NCBI GenBank assembly: GCA_011800155.1
Contig: CM022372.1
Location: 1,240,001-1,304,000 of the forward strand
Reading direction: 5' to 3'
DNA from: Flammulina velutipes
Lineage: Eukaryota > Basidiomycota > Agaricomycetes > Agaricales > Physalacriaceae
Length of the DNA stretch: 64,000 nucleotides
Below the pieces are notes generated by a model. That model made no database searches and was not told the DNA's origin. It worked only from the letters and a program-made list of their open reading frames with translations. The position numbers were made by a program, and so were the translations under genes. Of the stretch, positions 1-11,875 are shown one piece after another (position 1 is the stretch's first letter; every line of letters starts with the position of its first letter).

Positions 1-2358
1 GAGACGATATCGTTCATGTTGATAGACTGCACGGCGCGTTCAGAGATCTTGTCCAGAGCGCTGCCTTGAACAATATGGCTACACTGCGTCTGCAGGAAGG
101 AGGAGATTGGGACGCCAATGGCGATCCCACTGAGATCGCACTCCAGGTCTTCGCACACAAGGCAGGACATGGCAAACCTCATCTGTGAGCTCTTTCCTTC
201 CGGCGCCACGACACACTCATAATATATTCATCTCTAGAACTCATCCGCGCCGCAAGCACCACACTGGAGGCCAAGCCCTAGCCCGTGTCGTTTCTCATAT
301 GTCAACTCAACAGGACATGCAGAGGATAGAGTCGAGACACAGCGCTCAAGGCGGATTCACCCATGCCAAGATAGACGGTCACTACGAAATGCTAGTCGAG
401 CATCCGTTCGACTCTACCATCAAGCGGATGGCAACTGCTTGGGAATTTATCCCGGAAGATCCCTCTGCTGAAGCCAAAGACTACGATATTTTGATCTGTA
501 AGTCTATTTCAGGTCAATTTACTTGTTTACGCCATGCCCACAACTGTTTCCTCGTAGATATGAAGGGTGCTGTTGAACGTGTGCTAGACCGGTGCTCATT
601 CATCGGTCTGGGCGACGAGCGCGTTGAACTGACTAAAGAACGGGTCGCGGATATTCTCGAGAGGATGGACGAACTTGCCGAAGAAGGATTGCGTGTTCTT
701 GGTCTCGCAGGCAAATACATGCCACACTCCGAGGCCGATAATATCAAGACCGCCAAACGCGACGTTTTGGAAACGGACTGCTGCTTCATTGGCCTCGTCG
801 GTATCTAGTAAGTCCTTCCGTGACCTTGAAATAATGGCTCGGACTAACGTGGTTCCAGTGATCCTCCCCGACCCGAATCGAAAGGTGCCGTCATGGATTC
901 TCACCGCGCAGGAATCGTTCCTCGTATGCTTACTGGAGATCATGTAAGTTCAATCATCTTTTCAAATCTGGAAAACTTAGTAATGCGATATAGGCCGCAA
1001 CTGCAACTGCTATCGCCAGGTCCGTGGGGATATTGGGAAACAGCTATGCACCCAGCGCTGTCATGACTGGACAAGAATTTGATGCCCTCTCGAACGAAGA
1101 AGTTGACGCGCTACCGGAACTTCCTGTCGTTGTTGCTCGCTGTGCGCCTGAGACGAAGGTCAGAATGGTAGAAGCGCTCCATCGCCGTGGACGTAAGACT
1201 GTCATGACGGGTGACGGAGTGAACGACTCTCCTGCGTACGATATCTCTCGTATCTGTCCATCACAGTGACTAACCACTTTCCATAGGCTGAAGAGAGCAG
1301 ATGTTGGAGTAGCCATGGGCTTGAACGGATCCGACGTAGCCAAAGGAGCTGCTGATATTGTCCTCGCCGACGACAACTTTTCCACTATTGTGCGTGCCAT
1401 CAGGAAAGGACGGTCGGTCTTCCAGAATCTTTCAAAGTTCCTGGTCTACCTTCTGTCTGGCAATGTTGCGGAAGTTTTGGTTCTGATGGTCGGGCTCGCC
1501 TTCAGAAGTGAAGGCGTCGCTGTGTATCCTATCTCGCCTGTGGGTGCGTTGTGGATCAATACGATCTCTGCAGGTCCACCTGCGTTGGCGTTGGGAATCG
1601 AGCCAACTGCGCACGATGCCATGTATCTGGCCCCAGATAGTTTCCAGGCAATCTTTACCACATCTTGGTATTGCGGTTCGTCTGTTTCATTGTCAATCAA
1701 CGATGTTATCTAACCTTTGACATAGACACTATTGGTTATGGTATCCTCATGGGCGCACAGACGTTGGCGAATTTCGTGATCGTTCAGTATGGGGTTGCGG
1801 ACGGAACGCAAGACATCCATCCCAAGTGTAACGACGCCCTCGTTGGATTGCAGCCCGGATGCGAAATCATCTACAAGGCTAGGGGAACTGCATTTGCTAC
1901 TTTGAAGATCCTCCTAATGGTGCACGCTCTTACAGTGAGTCCATTATTTTCTTTTGAACTTGGGTCATAACTGAACGACCGTTCAAGTGCAAAAGTATGA
2001 CGCGTAGCTTGTTCAAAATGGATTTCATGGAGAACCGACTTCTATTGTGGTCTGTAGGATGCATTTCGCTGTCTGTGTTCCCGTAAGCATTATCTTCATG
2101 AGGTCTAGCGCGTACTCAACGGCCTTTAGGATTGTTTATATCCCCACTATCAATGACAGAGTGTTCCAAATCGAAGGGCTCACATGGCATTGGGGGCTAG
2201 TGTTCGGCCAACTGGTCGTGTATGTCGTCGTGGTTGAGATGTACAAGATCTTACGTCGGTCGATGGTCCAGCGAAAGATGAGCAAGCGGGAGGACAAGGG
2301 CACAGAGATGCATGTGGCGTACACGATGGAGCCTATCAACAACCGCACTATGATTTAA
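1..2358 (+). CDS. ENA-type Na+/K+ P-type ATPase, 5'-truncated by the window
   Basis: This is the C-terminal two thirds of a plasma-membrane P-type ATPase of the fungal type IID (ENA) class, which pumps Na+ or K+ out of the cell. The coding frame is open from base 3, so the start lies outside the window. Visible in order: the nucleotide-binding part with GDPTEIALQVFA, KGAVERVLDRC in the next exons, the hinge TGDGVNDSPA (about 1209-1238, split from LKRADVGVAMG by an intron), and then hydrophobic C-terminal helices ending in a short basic/acidic tail. The phosphorylated DKTGT site is upstream of the window. At least seven short GT-AG introns are needed, for example 185-237 and 498-557. The gene ends 68 bp from the end of COQ5 in tail-to-tail arrangement. 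The ENA assignment over a generic cation ATPase rests on the GDPTEIALQVFA and GLNGSDVAKGAADIVLADDNF-type blocks. Confidence 0.9.
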
Positions 2359-2426
2359 TGAGTGCCACAGCTATAAAGACTGTAACAATTACTGTATTTT
2401 GTTTAATGTACACTCTAAACGAGTAT

Positions 2427-3476
<1,050 letters not shown>

Positions 3477-3494
3477 TCATTGTAGGTCATTCTC

Positions 3495-4181
3495 ATGTTC
3501 GAGATTACACTGAATAATATCTATATAGTTCTATCTATTCCTCTTGGTCAAATTCACGCTGATCTTCGCGCCAAGATTGCTGCATTCGCGGATGCATTGG
3601 ACAGCGCCTATCAACCCATTGTCGTCGCACCTGCGCGCGCCCATTTCACTCTCGGTGTCATGTCACTGTCCTCGAAAGACGGCTCAAAATCAGTCAAGGA
3701 TGCTCTAGCACTCCTGCAACGCCTGCCTGCTCTACTCTCTCTAACTGATGTGCCCCCATTCATTCAACTGGATCACATCGATGTTCTGAAACGAGATGGC
3801 AAGCGTAGGGCTCATGTTCTGTACATTAGCTCTCGTCGAAACGAGCAACTCTACACCATGTGCACTCGCATTCATGCAATTTTCCGCAAGGAGGGTTTCA
3901 TAACTGAACGGCGTCCGTTGAAACTGCATATGACTCTGATGAACACCAAGTTCAGCAGACCGACTCGGGGGCCTTCTCAACCTTTCTCTTTCGATGCTCT
4001 AATAGGACCGCCGATGGAGGCGTTAGGAATTCTGGGAGATGTTGTGGAGGGATTTGATCTCCCAAAGGAAATGTCCTGGGGAACTTATGAGGCTCCTAGT
4101 ATCCACCTATGTTCGATGGGCAGCCACGCCCCCGATGGCGCGTATGTCAGTCTGGGATGTGCACCTTTGACATCAAGATGA
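3495..4181 (+). CDS. 2H phosphoesterase / ASCC1-AKAP7-like protein
   Basis: An intronless 228-aa protein of the 2H phosphoesterase superfamily (AKAP7/ASCC1 type, 2'-5' RNA ligase-like fold). Two H-x-T motifs are visible: HFTLGV (about residue 56) and LHMTLMNTKF (about residue 142). In the family each supplies one catalytic histidine on RNA phosphate ends or cyclic phosphates. Animal ASCC1 also has an N-terminal KH domain; none is visible here, and the protein starts almost directly at the first beta strand (VLSIPLGQIH). The typical RPTHFL lead-in is missing, so a short upstream exon is possible. The substrate is not known from sequence. Confidence 0.8.
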   Translation: MFEITLNNIYIVLSIPLGQIHADLRAKIAAFADALDSAYQPIVVAPARAHFTLGVMSLSSKDGSKSVKDALALLQRLPALLSLTDVPPFIQLDHIDVLKRDGKRRAHVLYISSRRNEQLYTMCTRIHAIFRKEGFITERRPLKLHMTLMNTKFSRPTRGPSQPFSFDALIGPPMEALGILGDVVEGFDLPKEMSWGTYEAPSIHLCSMGSHAPDGAYVSLGCAPLTSR

Positions 4182-5058
4182 CGCCAGGTTCTCCAGCCAC
4201 TTGGAAGTCGAGATAATCTTGAAGTATCATCGGAAAGCCAGCAGCCAGCTGCGCCCAGACCCGAAGGGGGATTGGAGCTGCAAGAATATGGGGTGGTCGT
4301 GATGGAGTCTCCGGGCGATGGTGCGGTGTAAATGGTTGCTAGACTGTCAGTAATAGCATAGCCCCATAATCGAAGATTGTTTGGCAACTCAAGAGTGCTG
4401 GGCGCTGAATCCCGGTCATACTTGAATTGCAATAGCGACGATCACCAACGAGAATCGTGAAGATTACCATGCGACATCGGTGAGAAACGTAGCGACAGTT
4501 GAGTAGACGGTTGATTCACAGAAACTTAATAATGCCGTCCTTCACGGTGCGCCTCTGCATCATTTATGGTCTACAAGCATCTACAGTGCAATGAGACGGC
4601 GGAGTGACGGCGGCGGCAGCGAAGCCGTCACAGCCCCTAACGCTCGCTTTCTCACATCACTGCGTTCTTGCCAATTTACTCTCTAGCTCATCAACAAGTC
4701 TACAGTCATCTAAGGCATCGTCCATCGTGACAGTCTCCCATGGTCCAAGGCTAATCTGGGTAGAATTTCTCCAATGTCCGACTCGCTCGGAGACCGTGCA
4801 GACAGTGAACATTCTTCTGCTCTTCGAATCTCAGGCTATTTTCTCCCTCCTGGATCGTCTTTCTCTTCCAATCATCCCGCACTAGTAGCATTGTCAAGTC
4901 GAGCTCTAAACATTCTATCCATCTTGTGTTCTAGAGGGGAGTTTTGAATCTCAGCTGACCTTCAGGCAGGTTGTTGGCGCCGAATAGCTCCACTATAGAA
5001 TGAGCATATATAATATTTCTACCACTCTCCGACGTTGTCTCCCACTCGCATCCAAACA
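4182..5058. other. intergenic, no supported gene; TATA-like box before SDR
   Basis: No reading frame here looks like a protein: the short frames at 4085-4432 (-) and 4604-4885 (+) lack family features. The stretch should hold the 3' end of the preceding transcript and the promoter of the dehydrogenase at 5059. A TATA-like run (catatataatat, 5005-5016) lies about 43 bp before that ATG. Confidence 0.5.
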
Positions 5059-6075
5059 ATGCTCACTGTCCCAGGATATGCTCTCATAACAGGCGCAGGT
5101 AAGCCCTGTGACCATGTTTTTAGCTCCCCTTGAAGCTCAATCTTACTTAGGCAGTGGTCTGGGACGAGCCACGGCTCTGGCTTTTGCTCGAGCGGGAGCT
5201 GCAGGAGTTCATCTCGTCGATATCAACGCCGAAAATGCGAAGAAAGCGTCGCATGAGGTGGCAAATGCCGCGTCGAATCCAAAATTCAAATCCTTCGCCA
5301 GTCAATTGGATTTGACGAATGAAGATCAGGTAGCCAAGGTACTGAAAGCTACGTTAGAGGAATTTGGGCGAGTAGACTATGCTGCTAACATCGCTGGCGT
5401 ACGTGCCCTGGTGCTTATTTGCCTCCCGTCCCTCTGACACCATTGTTCACAAAGGTTGTTGAGAGCCCTGTCGTTACAGCCGATCTCTCGATGGACGAGT
5501 ACGATCGAGTTCACGCCATTAACTCGCGCGGAGTCGTTTTGTGCATGCGGGAGGAGCTGCGTGCTATGCGAATACAATCCCCCGTACAGCGTCTCCCTCC
5601 TCGCCCGCCGGTCCGAGGCGCTATCACAAACATGAGCTCCCTCCAAGGAAAGGTAGCACTCCCTGGCTACACGAGCTACGCGGCCAGCAAACATGCTGTT
5701 ATCGGAATGACTAAGGCTGCTGGTGGGTTATATAATTCCGGAATCTGTATATTTGGTGCTTAATTAAATGTTAGCCGTTTCCCATGCTTCGGATGGTATC
5801 CGCGTCAATGCAGTGTGTCCTGGATGGGTGAATACACCTCTCTTGATGAGTGCGGTCGAAAAGTCCCGTTTAGCGGCCGTTGTGGAAACCGTGCCACAAC
5901 AGGTAAGATATTCCTCGTTTGTGTCCTTTGCTGTCACTGATATCTATCCTCGCAGCGGCTGGCCTCACCTGAGGAGATTGCTGATATTGTTGTATTTTTG
6001 TCGAGCGAGAACGCAAGCTTAGTTACGGGCGCCTCTTGGGTGGCCGATGGTGGTGCGACTATATCCTACGCCTGA
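5059..6075 (+). CDS. short-chain dehydrogenase/reductase (FabG-like)
   Basis: A classical NAD(P)-dependent SDR of about 260 aa in five exons. The first exon is tiny (MLTVPGYALITGAG) and ends inside the Rossmann glycine motif, which is completed after the intron as TGAGSGLG. Then follow LVDINAENA (an acidic residue after strand 2 favours NAD+ over NADP+), the NIAG motif, ITNMSS with the catalytic Ser, and YTSYAASKHA with the catalytic Tyr-x3-Lys. The C-terminal exons carry IRVNAVCPGWVNTPL and end with VTGASWVADGGATISYA, typical of complete classical SDRs. The substrate cannot be told from sequence. No pathway partners lie nearby. Confidence 0.9.
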
Positions 6076-6703
6076 TCTTGTGTTCTAGTCACTTACCGCC
6101 GCCGCCACGGTCAGGCTTCAACATATTAAGCATTCCCAGGTGAGGTTCTGAATTCTTCGACCGTCTAATAAGACCACTGTAAGTATGTTGTGCTAATGAA
6201 TGTTATGATGTTATGATGTGAATGATGATACAATGCGACGTGCGTTGATGAGATATCGTAGGATATCGTCGGAATGGGTGTCAAGGGTCGAGACGTCGAT
6301 CCCCGATCAAAAGTGACGCGTTGACGACCGACTCGGCGACACTGCTTTCATTCGTTCTGGCGATGGAGTCTTGTTCTGCTACGACTAGTAGTTCCGATGT
6401 CAGTCTGACTACGGTTTATATGTTCTTGCTAAACCCGGGTAGATCCTTTATTAAACCCCAAGCTTAGCTGATTCATGTCCATCCTCCTCATACGTATACG
6501 ATGCTGTGGCATAGTCGTTTCGATGTCCTGGTGACATCGATAATTGTTCTCACCTATATGTCTATCGGAATGACAGAAGCCCTGTACGGTTCTTCCTCTC
6601 AGCTCACCCATTGTCTTACTTACAACAACTTTGCCTTAGTCCCTTCTCATCTCTGACTGGAGGTGTTATTTCACGCCCGGACACCGCATACATTCCTGGA
6701 AAC
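6076..6703. other. intergenic, nothing recognised
   Basis: No coding frame of note. There is a small imperfect repeat around 6198-6225 (ttatgatgttatgatgtgaatgatga). The stretch presumably holds the terminator of the SDR gene and the promoter or 5' exon of the next gene. Confidence 0.4.
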
Positions 6704-7631
6704 ATGTATGTCACTGACACTGTAGATATATCTGCTCGCGATGGAAACGGGAGTGCCCCTGCCCCTGCCCCTCCTCCTCCTCCTCCTCCTGGCGCGCCCC
6801 CCGTCCCAATCATGTTTGTCGAAAGATTCCGATATGATGAAGACAAGATGACTGGGAGATTGAACAGTGAGGACGTTAATCTTATACCAAATGGACACAC
6901 CGCAGAACACTCGCCGCCGTATTCTCGCCTTCCCGAGCGAAGATATCGTGTAATGAACAAGGATAATGTACCACTGGGCATCTTAAAGATTGTCAACCTA
7001 AAAAGTGCGACCACAGAGAGCGTGGATCCTATAATGAAAGAAGGGGAATTTTTGAAAATGGTGCGTATAGTAGATACTACTTACTCATTTAGTTTCGCTG
7101 ACATGCCCCAGTTGGGTCATGGCATGTTCATGTGGGAGCATGAAGGGCAAGGTCCTCCTTGGTCATACGCAGTAATGTATAGATCGATTCGGGACCAATG
7201 GATTTACATGGGTGGTGGTAACAGTTCGACGGAGCTTGTAACTATGCTTAGGACCTTGACCGATTGGGAGACTCGGAATGAGGAAGGTTGGAATAAGAAA
7301 ATTATGTATCTGGCGTGTGAACAGACGGCGCTCCGGAAACATGAGCACCTCGCCAACAAAGGCATAGCGTAAGTGATCAATAACCATGCAGTTAATTCCA
7401 GCTCACCAGCATTCTAGGATTAACGATTATTCTTTGTCGCGGTGGGTGACCGACAGAGATTGCAAGCACTGGTACCCTTTAAACGCCGATCCAGGCTACA
7501 AATATGGACCCTTTCTAGATCGCAGGGAACATCTAGGTGCACGATTGCTGAAGGGTGATATAGAAAAGTACAAGAAAACCCTGCCGATTGTTATACGCGA
7601 CTCCTTCGCGAAAAAGAAACATAAGCATTAG
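6704..7631 (+). CDS. hypothetical protein with Pro-rich N-terminus
   Basis: I do not recognise this protein. Three exons join in frame: from the ATG at 6704, across an intron at about 7061-7111 (KM to LGHGMFMWEHEG), and a second at about 7369-7416 (GIA to INDYSLSRW). The result is about 290 aa. The frame is open a little upstream of 6704, so a further 5' exon is possible. The N-terminus has a polyproline run (PAPAPPPPPPPGAPP) encoded by a CCT repeat. The rest is a globular, Trp- and Tyr-rich sequence (GPPWSYAVMYRSIRDQWIY; CKHWYPLNADPGYKYGPF) with a basic tail KKKHKH. There is no signal peptide or membrane segment. Consistent splice sites support a real gene; the function is unknown. Confidence 0.5.
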
Positions 7632-7805
7632 TTGTATCTAATCTAATCTAATGTGGCGATAGTTCTCTTTGACGTTATATATAAGCGGGACAGTGCGAGG
7701 ATAAGATTCAAGAGAATAGTTACAACGTTGATGTATTGGGAGAGTATTGACTTGGAGCCATATCACATACAATTCATCACAAACGATAAAATAACTACAT
7801 GTACT

Positions 7806-7980
7806 CTATCCGGTCAAGATGGTAACTTCGACCTCGACACCAGGCTCCAAGCTGATGCTAGTCTAACAACGGAGTCAATTCGCGCCGCAGTGGGAGAAAA
7901 ATGATACACGTACGATCTGCTTGACGATCTCGCTGGAAGAGTGGAGGTCGATAAGGCGTTTGTGCACCTTGAGCTCATAT

Positions 7981-8012
<32 letters not shown>

Positions 8013-8335
8013 CTATACAAGAAATCAATACACATATATATGCAGTGGGATGGCGACTTACAGTTTTACGAGTGGTGATCTTGAGAACCTTGGTGGGGAG
8101 ACGGACGGGGCCCTTGACACGGAGCTGCTTGTCCTTCGCCCTGTTGATAAGGTCGGCCGAGACTATCGATACAAATTAGCAGAAGTTCCCCAGCGCAGTG
8201 TGCACACAACGTACACTTCTCCAAGTTCTTGACGTTGCTGCTCGTCAAAGTGATACGGATTTTGTGGATTTTGGCACCGGGAACGGGAGCACCCGTGGCG
8301 TCGTATTCTTTCTCTCCTTTGGCGACGTAACTCAT
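7806..8335 (-). CDS. RPS20: 40S ribosomal protein S20 (uS10)
   Basis: Four exons give a uS10-family protein of about 118 aa. The first exon reads [20 protein letters not shown] 52-nt intron (8163-8214, gtacgt donor) follows, then [33 protein letters not shown], an intron, [26 protein letters not shown], an intron, and [18 protein letters not shown] with stop at 7806-7808. These blocks are near-identical to eukaryotic S20, which sits in the head of the small ribosomal subunit. The ATG at 8335 is the only sensible start. Intron-rich structure near the 5' end is usual for fungal ribosomal protein genes. Confidence 0.95.
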
Positions 8336-8442
8336 TTTGGAATTTGCGAATGAGTCAGAAGGTGACTATGGACAGTGTTAGTGTGGCGATTGACTCCTGC
8401 GCAATATGGCGTACCCAAAAGCTATGTGTTGATTTCAAAAAT

Positions 8443-8544
8443 TTAAAGTTTACTCTTTATGATCTTTGCGGCAACGCCCGTGATTGCCGAAACGACGCCG
8501 ATTTGCGCCACCTTGCCCTTGGATTTAACGACAACCTGTCCCAT
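8443..8544 (-). CDS. possible 33-aa microprotein upstream of RPS20
   Basis: A short open frame on the same strand as RPS20, about 105 bp upstream of its ATG. It starts MGQVVVKSKGKVAQIGVV and ends KIIKSKL. It is basic with a hydrophobic, small-residue middle (IGVVSAITGVAA), which looks like a short membrane helix flanked by lysines. In this frame there is no stop between it and codons further upstream (IFFG before the Met), so it could also be the last exon of a longer gene. It may be a chance frame in the RPS20 promoter. I do not recognise it. Confidence 0.28.
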   Translation of the reverse strand: MGQVVVKSKGKVAQIGVVSAITGVAAKIIKSKL

Positions 8545-8696
8545 GCCGAAGAAAATTGTCTCTAAGATCTCAGAGGATAATGCATTTTATTTGATGCATT
8601 CCGTTAGTAGATTTTAATGTAATACTTATGTAATCTTGATATACGAAAATAATTGTGGTTTGAATGCTATTGTGGACCATATGTATCTGAAAAACC

Positions 8697-10947
8697 TCAA
8701 TCCACCCAAGTCACATCATCCAACGAGAAATGAGCCTTTGGTCGGTACGGCTTATCCTTATTCCTCCCGCAACCAGTTTTCGCGTCCATTCGCATCTGGA
8801 CACTCCGATGCACTTTGATACCAGAAGGTTCCTTCTTCCCAGGAATGTGGCGCGGCCGCGCCAAATTAAGTCTACAACACGACGAGTCAGTGACAAAGCT
8901 CAAGAAAGAACACTATCAGAACATACCCAAACCAAGATATCCACTTCCCATCCCCAACCTGATGCTTGAACTTCATCGGTATGACCTCCAACGCCCACCA
9001 AAGCCTCGAGAACTTCAGCTGGTCATACTTTGGCGACAACGCATCGGCCAGATCTTCCATCTCCTCCGACTTGAACGGGTCCACCAAGACATCTTCTCTC
9101 CTCGGTACTGTTGCGGTTATGATCCCCATGCTGCTCTTGCGCCGTACCCTCTTCGTTAGGCGCTTTGCTAGTGGCAGTTTATGATCTGAGGGAGGGCTCT
9201 GTACAGGAAGGCCTTTGGCGGAAAGTGGAGGTGGACGAGGTATGACGAAGGGGTAGAGAGACGTAGGGTCGAGCCCGATGTCGCAAAGACGGTCCGCGTC
9301 GAACATGATTCCAATCCCCATCTTAAAGCATTCGCGGACCATCCATCGGAGGGAGATACGCGCAAGGGAGTATCGTGTGTCATTACTCACGGAACCTCCG
9401 CCAACATCTACAGAAGAATCAGCACGACGAGAATGTTTATTGAGAAGTGGGATAATTTACCACAGTGACATCCCTAGAGCTGAACATCAGCGGACAAGGA
9501 TATAATCAAGGATGTACACCACATACCGCAAACCAGACCTCCAAGACATCCGTGGGTTTGGGATTCATAGCAGAATGCATCCTCTCCATCTCCCGCATGA
9601 ACTGCTCATCCTCCGGGTCGTACTCAAAACCGAAAGAAACCTTCAAATCTCTTCTGCCATTTAGTCTAAGTGTAGAGAAACTCTTGGTGTTCTTTCGAGA
9701 CGTGGAAGGGGACGTCTTCGGTGTGCCGAGTTTCTGTTCGTCCTCAGTTGGTGTATTCCACAAGTTAGCTTTGAACTTGGCTCGGCGCTCGTCCAAAGAA
9801 ACTGCATGTCTGAAGGTGTGAACTATGGTGTTGGATGTGCTGAACGGCAGTCGACGCGGGATGATGCCTACAGAGTCAACAGTGTCCCTTCGAGGCGGTA
9901 AGTATATAGTTCGTAAGATTGTCACATATGATGGGACATACCATACACCAATAAACTCGATCTGGACATCGACGCAGAATGCTCGTTTGAAGTCGGTCGA
10001 CTGCTCCCAGCCGACAGCGTCAGTGCTGGTGTACATTTTGTATGCGAAGGGAACCTGCTGCCAATTATCCGGTGGGAGCAAGCCGACCTTGTGGAGCATT
10101 CCTGCCAGACTGCGGGCAGTGTATGCTCCTCTGGAGAAACCGAAGAGACATATACGGTCTCCTGATTGATCTTGGGATACGTGATTAGATGCCGAGCTCC
10201 AGACGTTTGACAGAGTACACATACAATTCTGCATTAAGAATTCATAGCCATCTACGACGGTGTTAGAGCTCGTGCGATGAAAGAGGAAGGGTAAAGCGTA
10301 CCCATGACATGGGCGTCCAAATGCCAAGCAACCATGGTGTCCAGCGTCTAAAGTATTCACGCCTCAATCAGAACTTGAAACACGGAGAGTGAAAGGCCGC
10401 ATACCTTGGACACTCTCGACATCATAGGCGACGCAACCTTGGGGGAAATATACGTCCCAATCCCCGCCTATTTACCGTCAGCCACATTCGCGCCGCGATC
10501 ACATATCTGAATCCATACCTGGTAATAAACCATTTGCTCCCGCCGATCATCCTTCTTCAACAGTCCCACCAATTGCACAATGTTGGAATTGTCCGCGTCG
10601 AACTGGTCGCCCGTCCCGTCAAAGCAGAGCACGAGTGTCCTGTTCTCGTGCTTGGGGGGGATAAACGAAGGAGATCCGGCATCAGGATCCAAAGTGCTTT
10701 CGCGCCGGACGGGGTTCGTGCGTTGGGTGCCGTATTGAGATTGTGGCCGGGTAGTCCTAGGTATCTCGTTGGAGAGACGCGGGAGGCCAGGGATGTGTGG
10801 GAGCGGCTTGAGGTGGTCATCTGGCTCAGACTCGCAGGTCGACCCGGAGTCGACGGGGGAGTCGAGGACGTCCAGCTTCATGTCAACGATCGTCTCGGAC
10901 GTGGACAGGTCCTGCGCGTGAGTGCTGGCGGACGCTTCGGAGGACAT
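8697..10947 (-). CDS. DUF2235 alpha/beta-hydrolase-like protein
   Basis: A predicted serine hydrolase of the DUF2235 family (related to the catalytic domain of Tle1-type phospholipases). The first 100 residues or so are a low-complexity, acidic/Ser-rich leader. The domain starts at RTLVLCFDGTGDQFDADNSNIV, continues over several introns with AGIGTYI, SKTLDTMVAWHLDAHVM, YEFLMQN, then RICLFGFSRGAYTARSLAGM, where GFSRG is the nucleophile elbow. Next come FIGVW(Y)V, DVLEVWFA, GCHCDVGGGSVSNDTRYSLA with the conserved Asp and His region, and WWALEVIPMK near the C-terminus. The codons for GCHC and the first base of the next Asp lie on a 13-nt microexon (9461-9473). The last intron is flanked by WFG and LNLARPRH; the stop is at 8697-8699. 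The substrate is unknown. Confidence 0.92.
9461..9473 (-). other. 13-nt microexon of the DUF2235 gene
   Basis: The exon sequence on the coding strand is GGATGTCACTGTG. It is preceded by a ctag acceptor and followed by a gtaaattatc donor. Splicing it in gives WFA-GCHCD-VGGGS, matching the family motif; skipping it loses the motif and shifts the frame. Confidence 0.85.
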
Positions 10948-11486
10948 TGGGTTAACTAAATGTTGTGGCAGAAGGCAAGTGGCTCCAGGGTCGTATCTGG
11001 TAATTTATATCAATCAGCGCTTCGACACTTCGATGGCTTGATGGTTAGTAGCAGCTGTTCCACAAGATGTTCTTACTTATAAGTAACCTCGGAGCAGCGC
11101 TAAACGTCTTGTGATGTGAGATGTGAGTCAGAAGGCGGTGAAAGGAATCCTTCACGGTCGGAAAAAGTCCCATTCTTATATAGGCAGCAGCCCCACAAAT
11201 TGACACACATCTTGGATGTATCGCCTGTTCGAGATAGAGTTCATCCCACCATCTTTAAACACGATGCACGAACGCTTACCGTCCAGCGTTGAAGCTTGAA
11301 GCTTGAAGATGTAGCCAAGCTTAAGCCTTGGCGGAATCGAAGTTCGTGTCGTAATAGAGACTCTCTATAACAAAATACAACATAAAAATCCGTGTGTCCC
11401 AAAGAAGGTATAATCGTAGCGGGGTATGCAAATAAAAGGCAATAATTGTATCATGTCTTTGCTGGCGTCGTCCTATGAAGCAATGG
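10948..11486. other. intergenic, nothing recognised
   Basis: Promoter of the DUF2235 gene and 3' flank of the Cys-rich gene. A TATA-like run lies at about 11175-11182 (cttatatagg). A small direct repeat (gaagcttgaagcttgaag, about 11291-11308) is present. No coding frame is supported. Confidence 0.4.
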
Positions 11487-11830
11487 TTAACGGATAAAAC
11501 ATGGTGCGCCACAGAGTACACACTCGGGATCTTCGTGTTTCTTGGCGGGGCCGGGGGAGATCATCTTGGAGCTCGTCGGTGTAGAATCAATATCGATGTG
11601 GAACCTGCCCGTGCCATCTTTCCTATACGTCCTCTGTTGGAACATCTCATCAACAATATCCTCCTGCGGGCAGCGTTTTCCCTTGCGGTTGCCAGCACTT
11701 TCGGGAGACAGGTCCGCAGATGAATTGCAGCAGACTATTGTTATAAGGCCTAAATTGTGGATGTTACAACAGAGAAAGACTGACAACAGCACGAAAGTAG
11801 ATAGGCGATTCCTGTGCCAACGTCGCCCAT
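11487..11830 (-). CDS. small Cys-rich, putatively lipidated protein
   Basis: Two exons give about 97 aa. Exon 1 starts at 11830 with MGDVGTGIAYLLSCC. A gtcagt donor at 11784 joins to an acceptor either 50 nt later (giving CCFCCNSS) or 35 nt later (giving CCCLITIVCCNSS); both keep the frame, and 50 nt fits the local intron length. The N-terminal Met-Gly with small residues at positions 5-6 resembles an N-myristoylation site, and the adjacent Cys cluster resembles a palmitoylation region. The remainder is polar and charged and ends DPECVLCGAPCFIR with a C-x2-C-x3-C pattern. I do not recognise a family. Consistent splicing supports a gene; the lipid modification is inference. Confidence 0.5.
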
Positions 11831-11875
11831 GGTGATGGCAGGAAAGGAGAAAGTATTCCCACGATCGGCGTCGCG

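Noticed and set aside
4085..4432. 115-aa minus-strand frame overlapping the 2H phosphoesterase 3' end
   Set aside because: Overlaps coding DNA antisense and lacks family features.
8636..8818. Short plus frame antisense to the DUF2235 3' exon
   Set aside because: It is a shadow of the real minus-strand exon that ends at 8697.
10534..10959. 141-aa plus-strand frame opposite the DUF2235 leader
   Set aside because: It is antisense to a well-supported coding exon, with no domain and Arg/Val/Gly-rich shadow composition.
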